Shown here: positions 1-5,220 of the stretch, piece after piece
Layout: each line of letters starts with the position of its first letter
How positions within the stretch are numbered: position 1 is the stretch's first letter
Source of the DNA: a virus
Reading direction: 5' to 3' (one strand)
IMG/VR virus record: IMGVR_UViG_3300046462_000707
Coordinates: 1-38,542 of that record
Length of the DNA: 38,542 bases
The notes under the pieces: generated by a model
The model's input: only the letters and a program-made list of their open reading frames with translations
The model's database searches: none
Told to the model about the DNA's origin: nothing
Made by a program: the position numbers and the translations under genes

Positions 1-30
1 GAAGCGCCAGGCGAAGTACTCGGCGCTCAC
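1..30 (-). CDS. Start of the YFAWR-family protein, cut by the window edge (second copy of 38203-38457)
   Basis: Reading leftward from a GTG at 30, the codons give MSAEYFAWRF before the window ends. The same start is present at 38457, where it reads MSAEYFAWRYYHPH and continues to a stop. The two copies are the same gene seen at both ends of a circular contig. They differ by a silent GCC/GCG change and by a Phe/Tyr codon at the very edge. The start lies two bases after the stop of the SWIM gene, so both belong to one leftward operon. Confidence 0.6.
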   Translation of the reverse strand, partial: MSAEYFAWRF

Positions 31-115
31 GCTCAGTCCTCGCGCTCGATCTGGGCGGCGGGGATGACGCCGCGCTGCTGGCGAGCCCAGGCCGCGGGCT
101 TCGGGTTGAGAATGC
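11..115. repeat. Terminal direct repeat, left copy (circular closure)
   Basis: These 105 bases are identical to 38438-38542. The match continues outward imperfectly: 3-9 equals 38430-38436, with mismatches at 10/38437 and 2/38429. Coding regions cross the join in frame, so the repeat is best explained by a circular or terminally redundant genome assembled past its own start, not by two separate genes. Confidence 0.9.
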
Positions 116-452
116 GGCCCAGGTTTGATCCAACCTTCGGGGCGTCGTCGAAGCGGGAGAAGATGTCGTCGTACTTCGAAGCGGCCGCCGCCTGGCGCTC
201 TTCGGCGACCAGGTCGCAGTGCAGCTGGACCGCGATTTGGTGCTTGCAGGTGCGGCGCTGGCCGTCGTAGCAAGTGCAGCTGGTGCGGGTGACGAAGTAG
301 ACCTCGTCGCTGTTGCGGCTCGAGCGGATGCCGTACGCCTTGCGGCCGTCGCGGGTGCGGCACTTGAGCCACTGGCCGGCATCGGTGGCGATGGCGACCG
401 CCTTAGGGCCGCGCGGGTCAGTCTCGGGAAGGCTTATCGTTGAACTGGTCAT
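33..452 (-). CDS. SWIM-type zinc-finger protein
   Basis: A 139-residue protein with the SWIM signature C-x-C ... C-x-H at about residues 59-71 (CTC, then CKH), preceded by a beta-rich segment. SWIM domains bind zinc and mediate DNA or protein contacts. Stand-alone phage versions have no assigned function. It is the first gene of a leftward operon. A sigma70-like promoter lies 75-103 bases upstream (527-555), and the next gene starts two bases after its stop. The last quarter, after residue 95, is basic and Pro/Arg-containing. Its 3' end lies within the terminal repeat. The zinc-finger call is firm. The biological role is unknown, with a regulatory or recombination accessory role possible because it sits beside the integrase and attP. 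Confidence 0.75.
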   Translation of the reverse strand: MTSSTISLPETDPRGPKAVAIATDAGQWLKCRTRDGRKAYGIRSSRNSDEVYFVTRTSCTCYDGQRRTCKHQIAVQLHCDLVAEERQAAAASKYDDIFSRFDDAPKVGSNLGRILNPKPAAWARQQRGVIPAAQIERED

Positions 453-526
453 GCCTGCTAACTCCAGGTATTGGCCTCGGGCAGGTCGGCGGCTTCAACG
501 CTGGCCTGCCCTCTTTGCTTGCTGAC

Positions 527-555
527 ACTATACACGATACTAGCTAGAATTGCAA
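527..555 (-). promoter_or_regulatory. Sigma70-like promoter for the leftward SWIM operon
   Basis: On the minus strand there is TTGCAA (550-555), a 17-base spacer and TATAGT (527-532), close to consensus in both boxes and spacing. Transcription would start near 520, leaving a leader of about 68 bases before the SWIM start at 452. The -35 box overlaps the left arm of the inverted repeat at 543-588, so whatever binds that repeat should affect this promoter. Confidence 0.6.
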
Positions 556-588
556 TTGTAAGAGACCTCTGTCCGCTACAATTCTAGC
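543..588. other. Candidate attP of the serine integrase (46-bp imperfect inverted repeat)
   Basis: Outer arms GCTAGAATTG (543-552) and CAATTCTAGC (579-588) are perfect inverted repeats. A second symmetric element, AGAG (561-564) and CTCT (567-570), flanks a central non-palindromic AC at 565-566. At least 16 of 23 positions are symmetric. Large serine integrases use attP sites of about this size, with inverted half-sites around a two-base crossover and usually next to the integrase gene. This one ends one base before the integrase ATG. An operator for the divergent promoters is the alternative, and both could be true. Confidence 0.5.
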
Positions 589-592
589 CATG
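577..592 (+). promoter_or_regulatory. Leaderless promoter of the integrase gene
   Basis: TACAAT at 577-582 is followed by exactly seven bases and then the ATG at 590, so transcription would begin at or next to the start codon. No Shine-Dalgarno sequence is present. A good -35 box is not obvious. The -10 lies inside the right arm of the candidate attP and would stay with the integrase after integration, while any -35 region would be replaced partly by host DNA. Confidence 0.4.
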
Positions 593-1981
593 CAGGACAG
601 GGTCCCGGCGCGGCTCCGTGCCGTCGGGGTGATACGTGTCTCCGAGGTCGGCAAGCGTGACCGCGAGAGCGAGTCTTTTATCACGGCTCGCGAGCAGCGA
701 GAGCAGTTCACGTCCTGGTGCGCTCGTCACGCCGCGGACCTGGTCGAGGTCGTCAACGAGATCGATGTCTCCGGCAAATTGGAGCTCGCCAAACGCCGCG
801 GCCTGCTTCGCGCGCTCGAGCTCATCGAAGGTGGCATCGCCAACGTCCTGCTCTTTGCGTATTTCGACCGCTCGTTCCGGAATCTCGATGTCCAGAACTC
901 GGTGCTCGCGCGCATCATCGAAGCTGGTGGCGCGACGTACGCGTGCGATTTCGGCGAAATTCGCTTCGGCACGCCAGCCGAGCGCTTCGCTACCACGGTG
1001 CAGGGCGCGGCCAACCAGCTCACCAGTGACCAGGCGGCGTACAAGGCGATGAATGCCAAGCGCGACGCTGTAGCGCGTGGCGTGCCGCCGTTCTCCCGGT
1101 TGTGCCTTGGGTATGTTCGTGGGCCCGACGGACATGTGGCCGTGGACCCCACGCTCGCGCCGCTGGTCACAAAGATGTTCAACATGCGCGCCGACGGCGC
1201 CACGCTGAAGGAGTGCCAGCAGTTCCTGGCCGACAACGGCGTCGTGCGGAGTTACTCGAGCGTCAAGGCCACGTTGGCATCGAAGATGGTGCTCGGCGAA
1301 CTGCACGCGGGCAAACATGTCACTCCGAATCTTGAGTCGCACACGGCCATCGTCGACCGTGTGACCTGGCAGCGCGTGCAGCGCGCGAAGGTGCCGCGCG
1401 GACGGGTGCCACTGCCAGACGGCCGCTTGCTGGGGCGCATGGGCCTGTTGCGTTGCGGCGGCTGTGGCCGCGCGATGTCGTCGGGCGGCTCCAGGAGCGG
1501 TGGCAAGACGTATCGCACCTATGTGTGCGGCATGCGGGCGGATTGCCCGCGGCCGGTCTCGATCAACGCCACGCTGGTCGAGCGGTTGGTGGCCGATGAG
1601 TGCCGGCGTTACATCGCGGGTAGAACACAGTCTGCGAGTCTGGATAGCAAGGTGCGTGAGGCCGAGGACCGCGTGGCGCATGCGGAGGCGGCCCTCGACG
1701 GCGCGATCGGGCTGCTCGCAGGGATCGAACGCCCATCCGCGCGGACGCGACTGCTCGAGTTGCAGCACGACCTGGCGGAGGCTATCGACGCGCTGAACGT
1801 GGTCCAGCGGCAGGCGGGACCGCTAGAGCTCGTGCGCGGCGACGTCGACTGGGATCGACTCAGTCTCGACGAACGCCGCGGGCTGATCCGCGCCATTTTT
1901 CGTTCGATTACGGTGCACCCGACGCAGGCGGGCATCCCGCGCGACGCCAGCGCGCTCACGTTCGAGCCGTTCGTCGAGTAA
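590..1981 (+). CDS. int: Large serine recombinase (phage integrase)
   Basis: A 463-residue site-specific recombinase that would integrate and excise the phage genome. The N-terminal resolvase-type catalytic domain has the nucleophile Ser18 in RVSEVG and the family motif around the FDRSFRN stretch (about residues 87-93). A recombinase domain follows (about 140-250), then a zinc ribbon with CGGCG near residue 290 and a second Cys pair near 313-320. A coiled-coil insertion occupies about 345-410, and the C-terminal segment contains LSLDERRGLIRAIF. This order is standard for large serine integrases. The ATG has no Shine-Dalgarno but sits seven bases after a TACAAT box, suggesting a leaderless message. 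The candidate attP ends one base upstream. No separate directionality factor is recognisable, and one of the nearby small genes may serve. Confidence 0.95.
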   Translation: MQDRVPARLRAVGVIRVSEVGKRDRESESFITAREQREQFTSWCARHAADLVEVVNEIDVSGKLELAKRRGLLRALELIEGGIANVLLFAYFDRSFRNLDVQNSVLARIIEAGGATYACDFGEIRFGTPAERFATTVQGAANQLTSDQAAYKAMNAKRDAVARGVPPFSRLCLGYVRGPDGHVAVDPTLAPLVTKMFNMRADGATLKECQQFLADNGVVRSYSSVKATLASKMVLGELHAGKHVTPNLESHTAIVDRVTWQRVQRAKVPRGRVPLPDGRLLGRMGLLRCGGCGRAMSSGGSRSGGKTYRTYVCGMRADCPRPVSINATLVERLVADECRRYIAGRTQSASLDSKVREAEDRVAHAEAALDGAIGLLAGIERPSARTRLLELQHDLAEAIDALNVVQRQAGPLELVRGDVDWDRLSLDERRGLIRAIFRSITVHPTQAGIPRDASALTFEPFVE

Positions 1982-2110
1982 CCGCCGGGCTGCCCGCGCC
2001 AAGATGCGGTCAACTTCCGCGGCCACGCGCGGCGGCAGCGGAAGTGGAACCAGTCCATGGGAGTCCTCGTCGTTGAGCACGGGCGGGTCGTCTTTGGCCG
2101 CAGGTGACAT
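1823..2110 (-). CDS. Possible small leftward gene overlapping the integrase 3' end
   Basis: From an ATG at 2110 the frame gives 95 codons. The first 43 lie in the gap after the integrase and read like protein: an acidic start, then PLPLPPRVAAEVDRIL and a charged helix. The rest is antisense to the integrase C-terminal codons. A GATACT hexamer on the minus strand (2118-2123) is followed by seven bases and the ATG, the same leaderless spacing seen at the integrase, and the operator-like TGTCTGTCAGT overlaps it. A recombination directionality factor would fit this place, but there is no homology evidence. The 159-base antisense overlap argues for caution. Confidence 0.35.
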   Translation of the reverse strand: MSPAAKDDPPVLNDEDSHGLVPLPLPPRVAAEVDRILARAARRLLDERLERERAGVARDARLRRVHRNRTKNGADQPAAFVETESIPVDVAAHEL

Positions 2111-2210
2111 GTCTGTCAGTATCTGGCGGGCCAGACCTGCCGTCGATGCCAACGTCAGGACACACAAGCTGACTGTCTTGTGTGTGTCGCCGCACTGGAC
2201 AGGTGTCCAG
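2110..2210. promoter_or_regulatory. Operator cluster between two leftward regulatory genes
   Basis: Four elements lie in 100 bases: TGTCTGTCAGT (2110-2120, repeated at 2706-2716); the palindrome TCTGGC-GG-GCCAGA (2122-2135); a long inverted repeat ACACACAAG/CTTGTGTGT with an 8-base loop (2160-2185); and CTGGACA-GG-TGTCCAG (2195-2210). Two palindromes share a central GG and a GGACA-like half-site. They probably bind a phage repressor and control the small leftward gene. The 2160-2185 hairpin could also end transcription of the HTH gene, although it lacks a T-run. Confidence 0.5.
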
Positions 2211-2223
2211 GTATGCCGGCGAA

Positions 2224-2604
2224 TCAGGCTTGCTGAACGCTGACGATGACGGCGCGTGGTCCCAGCTCGGTGCGGATTTTGGCGATCGCTTCGTCGATGG
2301 TGACCGCGGTCACCCACCGCTGACCGCTCAGGGTGTAGGTGATCAGCCACGAGGTCGGGGTCTGCTCAGCTGCGGCTTGCTCCGTGCCGCCAGCGAGCCG
2401 AAGCAACGCTTCCCAATCGTCGAACGGCGGCCACGGCACGTCGAACTTCTGACGAAGCCGATAGAGCGTGCGCGGCGCGATGTTCAGCGCCTGGGCCATG
2501 CCGTCGTGTTTGGCGGCATTGGGATCCGAGATGACCGCTGCCCTCATGGCCTCGGCGAGCTGTTCGCGGGTGCGGTACGGAACAGGGCGTCGCTGAGCTG
2601 ACAT
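2224..2604 (-). CDS. HTH DNA-binding protein, candidate phage repressor or regulator
   Basis: A 126-residue protein. Residues 10-60 look like a Fis/resolvase-type helix-turn-helix: an N-terminal helix (TREQLAEAMRAAV), then GMAQALNIAPRTLYRLRQKF, a typical helix-turn-recognition helix. The C-terminal half has a beta-like SWLITYTLSGQRWVTAVT segment and a final helix, perhaps for dimerisation. Upstream on the minus strand are a TATACT -10 (2642-2647) and an AGGAGG (2628-2633) 23 bases before the ATG. A perfect 7-bp hairpin (2607-2625) fills the gap and would bring the two within about four bases. Operator-like repeats flank the gene on both sides, consistent with a lysogeny regulator. No peptidase domain of the CI/LexA type is present. 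Confidence 0.7.
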   Translation of the reverse strand: MSAQRRPVPYRTREQLAEAMRAAVISDPNAAKHDGMAQALNIAPRTLYRLRQKFDVPWPPFDDWEALLRLAGGTEQAAAEQTPTSWLITYTLSGQRWVTAVTIDEAIAKIRTELGPRAVIVSVQQA

Positions 2605-2842
2605 TGGCGCGACTGGTGGAGTCGCGTCCTCCTGGCCACGCAGTATAGGGACGCTCGCGCCACGGATCGGTGGTCTGTCAGGTCGTCGTGCCAGGGTTTG
2701 TCATCTGTCTGTCAGTGGTATGTCCTGCATGGTATTGTCTGGACGGCTCCGCACAGAACAGTTGTCAGGGTTGTGTTCTGGTCGAACTAAGCCAGTTCCG
2801 ACACGACAGACCTGGCAAGAGCAGCGGATCCAGTCGTATTCT
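2605..2842. promoter_or_regulatory. Divergent control region between the HTH gene and the SOS-box gene
   Basis: This gap carries the leftward leader (hairpin CGCGACT/AGTCGCG at 2607-2625, AGGAGG, TATACT at 2642-2647) and a GGTCTGTCAGG element near 2672-2682. It also has a second copy of TGTCTGTCAGT (2706-2716), and an inverted repeat CAGAACA/TGTTCTG with a 13-base spacer (2754-2760/2774-2780). Half-sites TGTC and GACA recur throughout. The arrangement resembles an immunity region with operators for two opposing transcripts. Apart from the TATACT, promoter boxes here are weak. Confidence 0.5.
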
Positions 2843-2862
2843 TTAGAACTTGTGTTCTAAAA
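2843..2862. promoter_or_regulatory. LexA-like SOS box upstream of the 2879 gene
   Basis: The 20-base perfect palindrome TTTAGAACTTGTGTTCTAAA contains GAAC-N4-GTTC, the core of the Gram-positive LexA (DinR) box. It overlaps a TATTCT -10-like hexamer at 2838-2843 and the expected transcription start, so a bound repressor would block the following gene. The palindrome and its match to the core are seen directly. That host LexA binds it, linking this gene to DNA damage, is inference; a phage-encoded repressor is the alternative. Confidence 0.5.
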
Positions 2863-2878
2863 AGGCAAGGGGCGGTTC

Positions 2879-3217
2879 ATGGATCCTTTGGCGCAGCGCA
2901 TCCTTGACGAGATCCAACGCAGTTCATTGTCACCAGATGATCGCGGTGCGCTCGCGATGGCGATTCGGGGCAATCACCATCAAGGGCACCCGAGCCCGAT
3001 CGCGACCTGGTCGACGACTTCAGAGTTTCTTGTCGAACTCTGTGAGTGGGCGGCCGCTCTACCGGCCGAACACCTGCCGCCACGAGAGGGTGATGCCGCG
3101 CGTCACTTCGGACGCAACATCCGCACAATCGGCAGATGGTTGAGCCGTGCCGGCATAGCGGGGTGGGACGGATTTTTGCGGTTCTGGACGCTCGCGGTGC
3201 GTGAACCCAGCGCGTAG
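2879..3217 (+). CDS. Small putative DNA-binding regulator under the SOS-like box
   Basis: A 112-residue protein with no family I can name. The C-terminal third (EGDAARHFGRNIRTIGRWLSRAGIAGWDGFLRFW) has the shape of a helix-turn-helix: a small-residue helix, a turn and a recognition-like helix with Arg and Trp. The ATG at 2879 has AAGGGG eight bases upstream, one of the few clear ribosome binding sites in this region. The palindrome at 2843-2862 sits 17 bases ahead of the start. Its position opposite the HTH gene suggests the other half of a lysis/lysogeny switch, for example an antirepressor or Cro-like protein made on SOS induction. That role is inferred from context. Confidence 0.6.
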   Translation: MDPLAQRILDEIQRSSLSPDDRGALAMAIRGNHHQGHPSPIATWSTTSEFLVELCEWAAALPAEHLPPREGDAARHFGRNIRTIGRWLSRAGIAGWDGFLRFWTLAVREPSA

Positions 3218-3342
3218 CGGCCATTGATTGACAGGAATACCTGTCTTGACTGTCATGTGTCGCGACAGTTGATGGACACATAGCCTGTCTGTCCTCACGT
3301 TGGCATTTACTGGGCCTGACAACTGGGTGCATAGTCGCTGCC
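3218..3342 (+). promoter_or_regulatory. Promoter-operator region of the ribbon-helix-helix gene
   Basis: GACAGG-AATA-CCTGTC (3230-3245) is a perfect palindrome. TGTCGCGACA (3258-3267) is another, and TGTCTGTC (3286-3293) matches elements at 2110 and 2706. A likely promoter is TTTACT (3306-3311) and CATAGT (3330-3335) with an 18-base spacer, then seven bases to the ATG at 3343, again leaderless spacing. This is probably the main early rightward promoter, repressed through the palindromes. Confidence 0.5.
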
Positions 3343-3501
3343 ATGAGCAACACCGGCCTTTATGTGAGGCTCGACCCAGAAAGTTTCGAGCGGCTGCGGA
3401 AACGAGCCGCCGAAGACCGCCGGACGCCTGGGGACCAGGCCGCGGTGCTTCTTCGAAAGGCGCTTGAAGCGCTTGAGGCGCTCGAGTCTGTCGCGGCTTA
3501 G
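3343..3501 (+). CDS. Ribbon-helix-helix (Arc/CopG-type) regulator
   Basis: A 52-residue protein too short for most ORF finders. It starts with a beta strand (GLYVRLDPESF), followed by helix A (ERLRKRAAEDRR) and helix B (TPGDQAAVLLRKALEALEALE), the ribbon-helix-helix pattern of Arc/MetJ/CopG repressors. The start has no Shine-Dalgarno but lies seven bases after CATAGT. It sits directly downstream of the GACAGG/CCTGTC palindromes and is the first gene of the long rightward early operon, so it may autoregulate that operon. The next gene starts two bases after the stop. Confidence 0.7.
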   Translation: MSNTGLYVRLDPESFERLRKRAAEDRRTPGDQAAVLLRKALEALEALESVAA

Positions 3502-3503
3502 TC

Positions 3504-3806
3504 GTGGCGACGAGCGATCCTGGCGCGAGCCTGCCCAAGATCTCCGATCCGACGAGGCGGTATTTTGCGTGGCGGGCGAAGCACCCGCATCAAGCCGAAG
3601 ACGCGGGCCAGGCCTGGGCTGAGGCCTGGCGGCAGGCCTACTGGGCCGGCATCCGCGAGAACAGCCAGCTCGGCATGCAGCTGCTCGAGGTCATGCAACG
3701 CGTCGAGGCGCTCGAGCAGCGCCTGCGCGACCTGCAGGCCAGCGACGACATCGAACGCGAGATGGAAGAGGCCAGCGCCTACTGGAAGAGCGAGGTGGAC
3801 GCATGA
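3504..3806 (+). CDS. YFAWR-family small phage protein (paralogue of 38203-38457)
   Basis: A 100-residue protein. Residues about 18-45 carry the motif RRYFAWRxxHPHxAEDAxxAWxxAWRxAY, which also opens the protein at 38203-38457. After it comes a long coiled coil (LLEVMQRVEALEQRLRDLQ) and an acidic end. Two copies in one small genome on opposite strands suggest an old duplication and perhaps two partners in one complex. It begins with GTG and overlaps the next gene by four bases (ATGA). Function unknown. Confidence 0.7.
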   Translation: MATSDPGASLPKISDPTRRYFAWRAKHPHQAEDAGQAWAEAWRQAYWAGIRENSQLGMQLLEVMQRVEALEQRLRDLQASDDIEREMEEASAYWKSEVDA

Positions 3807-4111
3807 CTCAGGCGATCGAGACGTGCCGCTACTGCGGCCGCCAGGGTGGTGACGAGTTCAGCTTCGGGCCCGACGACATGGCGCCAGGTGTCTGCCCCAC
3901 GTGCATCGATGCCCGCATGTCAGCGCTCATGCTCGCCGCGGCACGCCGCCTGAAAGGGCTGGCCGGGCAAGGCTCGACACCAGCGCAGGTGCTCAGGGCG
4001 TGGCTGCGCAACGAGATGGTCGCCTTCGGCATCACGCCGACCTGGGCCCAGCGCTTCATCGACGCCGACATGGCCGCGTTCGCCGCGGCGGGAGAAAGGT
4101 TGCACCGCTGA
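3803..4111 (+). CDS. Zinc-ribbon protein with a helical C-terminus
   Basis: A 102-residue protein with CRYCGR at residues 8-13 and CPTC near residue 31, a treble-clef or zinc-ribbon pair. A mostly alpha-helical region follows (MLAAARRLKGLAG, RAWLRNEMVAFGI, RFIDADMAAFAA). It overlaps its neighbours at both ends (ATGA at the start, TGATG at the stop), so translation is coupled. Similar small zinc proteins fill phage early operons. The partner is unknown. Confidence 0.65.
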   Translation: MTQAIETCRYCGRQGGDEFSFGPDDMAPGVCPTCIDARMSALMLAAARRLKGLAGQGSTPAQVLRAWLRNEMVAFGITPTWAQRFIDADMAAFAAAGERLHR

Positions 4112-4206
4112 TGCCCGAGTGGGGGTGGCTCCTGGTGCTGTGGCTGGTCGCGAGCGTGTGCTTCGCGCTCGGCATCGCCAGGTGGTTCCGGTGGCTGCGT
4201 GACTGA
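4111..4206 (+). CDS. 31-residue single-pass membrane protein
   Basis: ATG at 4111 shares one base with the preceding stop. GGAGAAAGG lies upstream at 4090-4098. The product is almost entirely one membrane helix (WGWLLVLWLVASVCFALGIA), followed by a basic, aromatic tail (RWFRWLRD), which would place the C-terminus in the cytoplasm. It overlaps the next gene by eight bases. It is too small to assign; superinfection exclusion and membrane anchoring are possibilities. Confidence 0.6.
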   Translation: MPEWGWLLVLWLVASVCFALGIARWFRWLRD

Positions 4207-4579
4207 GCGGGAGCTCGGGTTGCGGCTTCCGAGTGGGCGCCTTGTTGTGTGGCGCCGCTACAAGCGGACGCAGATCGCCGAGATGGCCGATTGGGAGCCA
4301 GGCTTTCCCATGGACAGCGTGTCCATCAGCGAGCCGGACGCCGCCGCGGGCTCGCCGAAGGCTGGCGACAAGATCGCCCGTAACCCCGCTAACCATGACG
4401 ACCGCTGGCTCGTCTCAGCGGCGTACTTCGCGGCCAATTTCGAGCCGGAGTCACCTTGCGGAAAGATCTTCCCCTGGCCTGTGCGTGACGAGGTCGTCAA
4501 GTTCTGCGCTCGCGAGCGCGGGCATGTCGGCGCACATCAGGCGGAGACCGGCGAGGTCTGGGTGTACCGCGATGACTGA
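4199..4579 (+). CDS. Conserved phage hypothetical protein
   Basis: A 126-residue protein starting at GTG within the end of the membrane gene. The central segment AGDKIARNPANHDDRWLVSAAYFAANFE is the most protein-like part and resembles a short conserved phage module. A later CARERGHVGAH stretch contributes Cys and His. No enzyme motif is visible. The N-terminal 40 residues are basic and may include the true start further in. It is translationally coupled to both neighbours in the early operon. Confidence 0.6.
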   Translation: MTERELGLRLPSGRLVVWRRYKRTQIAEMADWEPGFPMDSVSISEPDAAAGSPKAGDKIARNPANHDDRWLVSAAYFAANFEPESPCGKIFPWPVRDEVVKFCARERGHVGAHQAETGEVWVYRDD

Positions 4580-4769
4580 GCAGGAGTTCGTCGAGCGCGA
4601 GGTCCTGGCCGAGCTCGCGCAGGGCAACTTCCCCGTGTGTGAGATGTGCCACCGCGTCGACCAGGTGAACTACATGGGGCTGTGCGCTGGCGTCCCCTCG
4701 TTCGTGTGCCTGCGCTGCTCGTTCGTCTTCGCCATGGACCTCACCGATGCGGAGGGAGGCGATGACTGA
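4572..4769 (+). CDS. Small zinc-ribbon protein
   Basis: A 65-residue protein starting at ATG 4572, inside the previous gene's last codons. Two Cys pairs (CEMC about residue 24, CLRC about 49) frame a short beta region, a classic zinc ribbon, and the C-terminus is acidic (DLTDAEGGDD). The gene overlaps the nuclease start by eight bases. A nucleic-acid or protein-binding accessory role is likely but cannot be specified. Confidence 0.65.
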   Translation: MTEQEFVEREVLAELAQGNFPVCEMCHRVDQVNYMGLCAGVPSFVCLRCSFVFAMDLTDAEGGDD

Positions 4770-5220
4770 CCTGCTGCGCCGTGGTTTGGCCTTCCCTGCT
4801 ACGCGGCGCATGGCCGTGCGTGTGGTGCCGCAGAAGACCCTGACGCGCGCCCAGATCCTGCTCGTCGAGAGCATCGTCGGCGAGGACGAGTGGACGCGCT
4901 GGGTGAAGTCGCGCGCCAAGCTCTGGGGCTGGCACGGCGTACACCTGCGCGACTCCGAGGGCGTCATGGAAAGCGTCCACCTCACGCGTTTGGACGGTTT
5001 CTCGGAAGCGCTCGGCCAGCCCGACTGGCGCTTCTGGTCCGAGGAATTTGGCGAGGCGTTCGATGCCGAGCTCAAGGGCAAGTTCGGCACGCTGAGCAAA
5101 TGGCAGAAACGGACGATTCCGTCGATGCGCCGCGGCGGCATTCAGGTGTTCACCTGGTGGCCGAAAGACTGGCGCCAGGTCGAGCACGTCTTTCGACATG
5201 GATTGGAGGGACAGGGCTAG
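4762..5220 (+). CDS. VRR-NUC-type nuclease
   Basis: A 152-residue protein. The C-terminal half fits the VRR-NUC domain of the PD-(D/E)XK nuclease fold: a QPDW segment supplying the acidic residue, DAELKGKFGTLSKWQ supplying the E-x-K and following Gln, then GIQVFTWWPKDWRQVE, the usual last strand and Trp-rich end. Phage VRR-NUC proteins cut branched or structured DNA during recombination or packaging. I start it at ATG 4762, because AGGGAGG (4753-4759) lies three bases upstream. An in-frame ATG at 4747 is possible. It belongs with the RecT and exonuclease genes 2-3 kb downstream as a recombination set. Confidence 0.7.
   Translation: MTDLLRRGLAFPATRRMAVRVVPQKTLTRAQILLVESIVGEDEWTRWVKSRAKLWGWHGVHLRDSEGVMESVHLTRLDGFSEALGQPDWRFWSEEFGEAFDAELKGKFGTLSKWQKRTIPSMRRGGIQVFTWWPKDWRQVEHVFRHGLEGQG

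Noticed and set aside
11-115. True terminal direct repeat used for packaging
   Set aside because: The repeat is short, its outer edge is imperfect, and genes run across it unbroken. A circular or permuted genome explains it better, although read coverage would be needed to exclude it.
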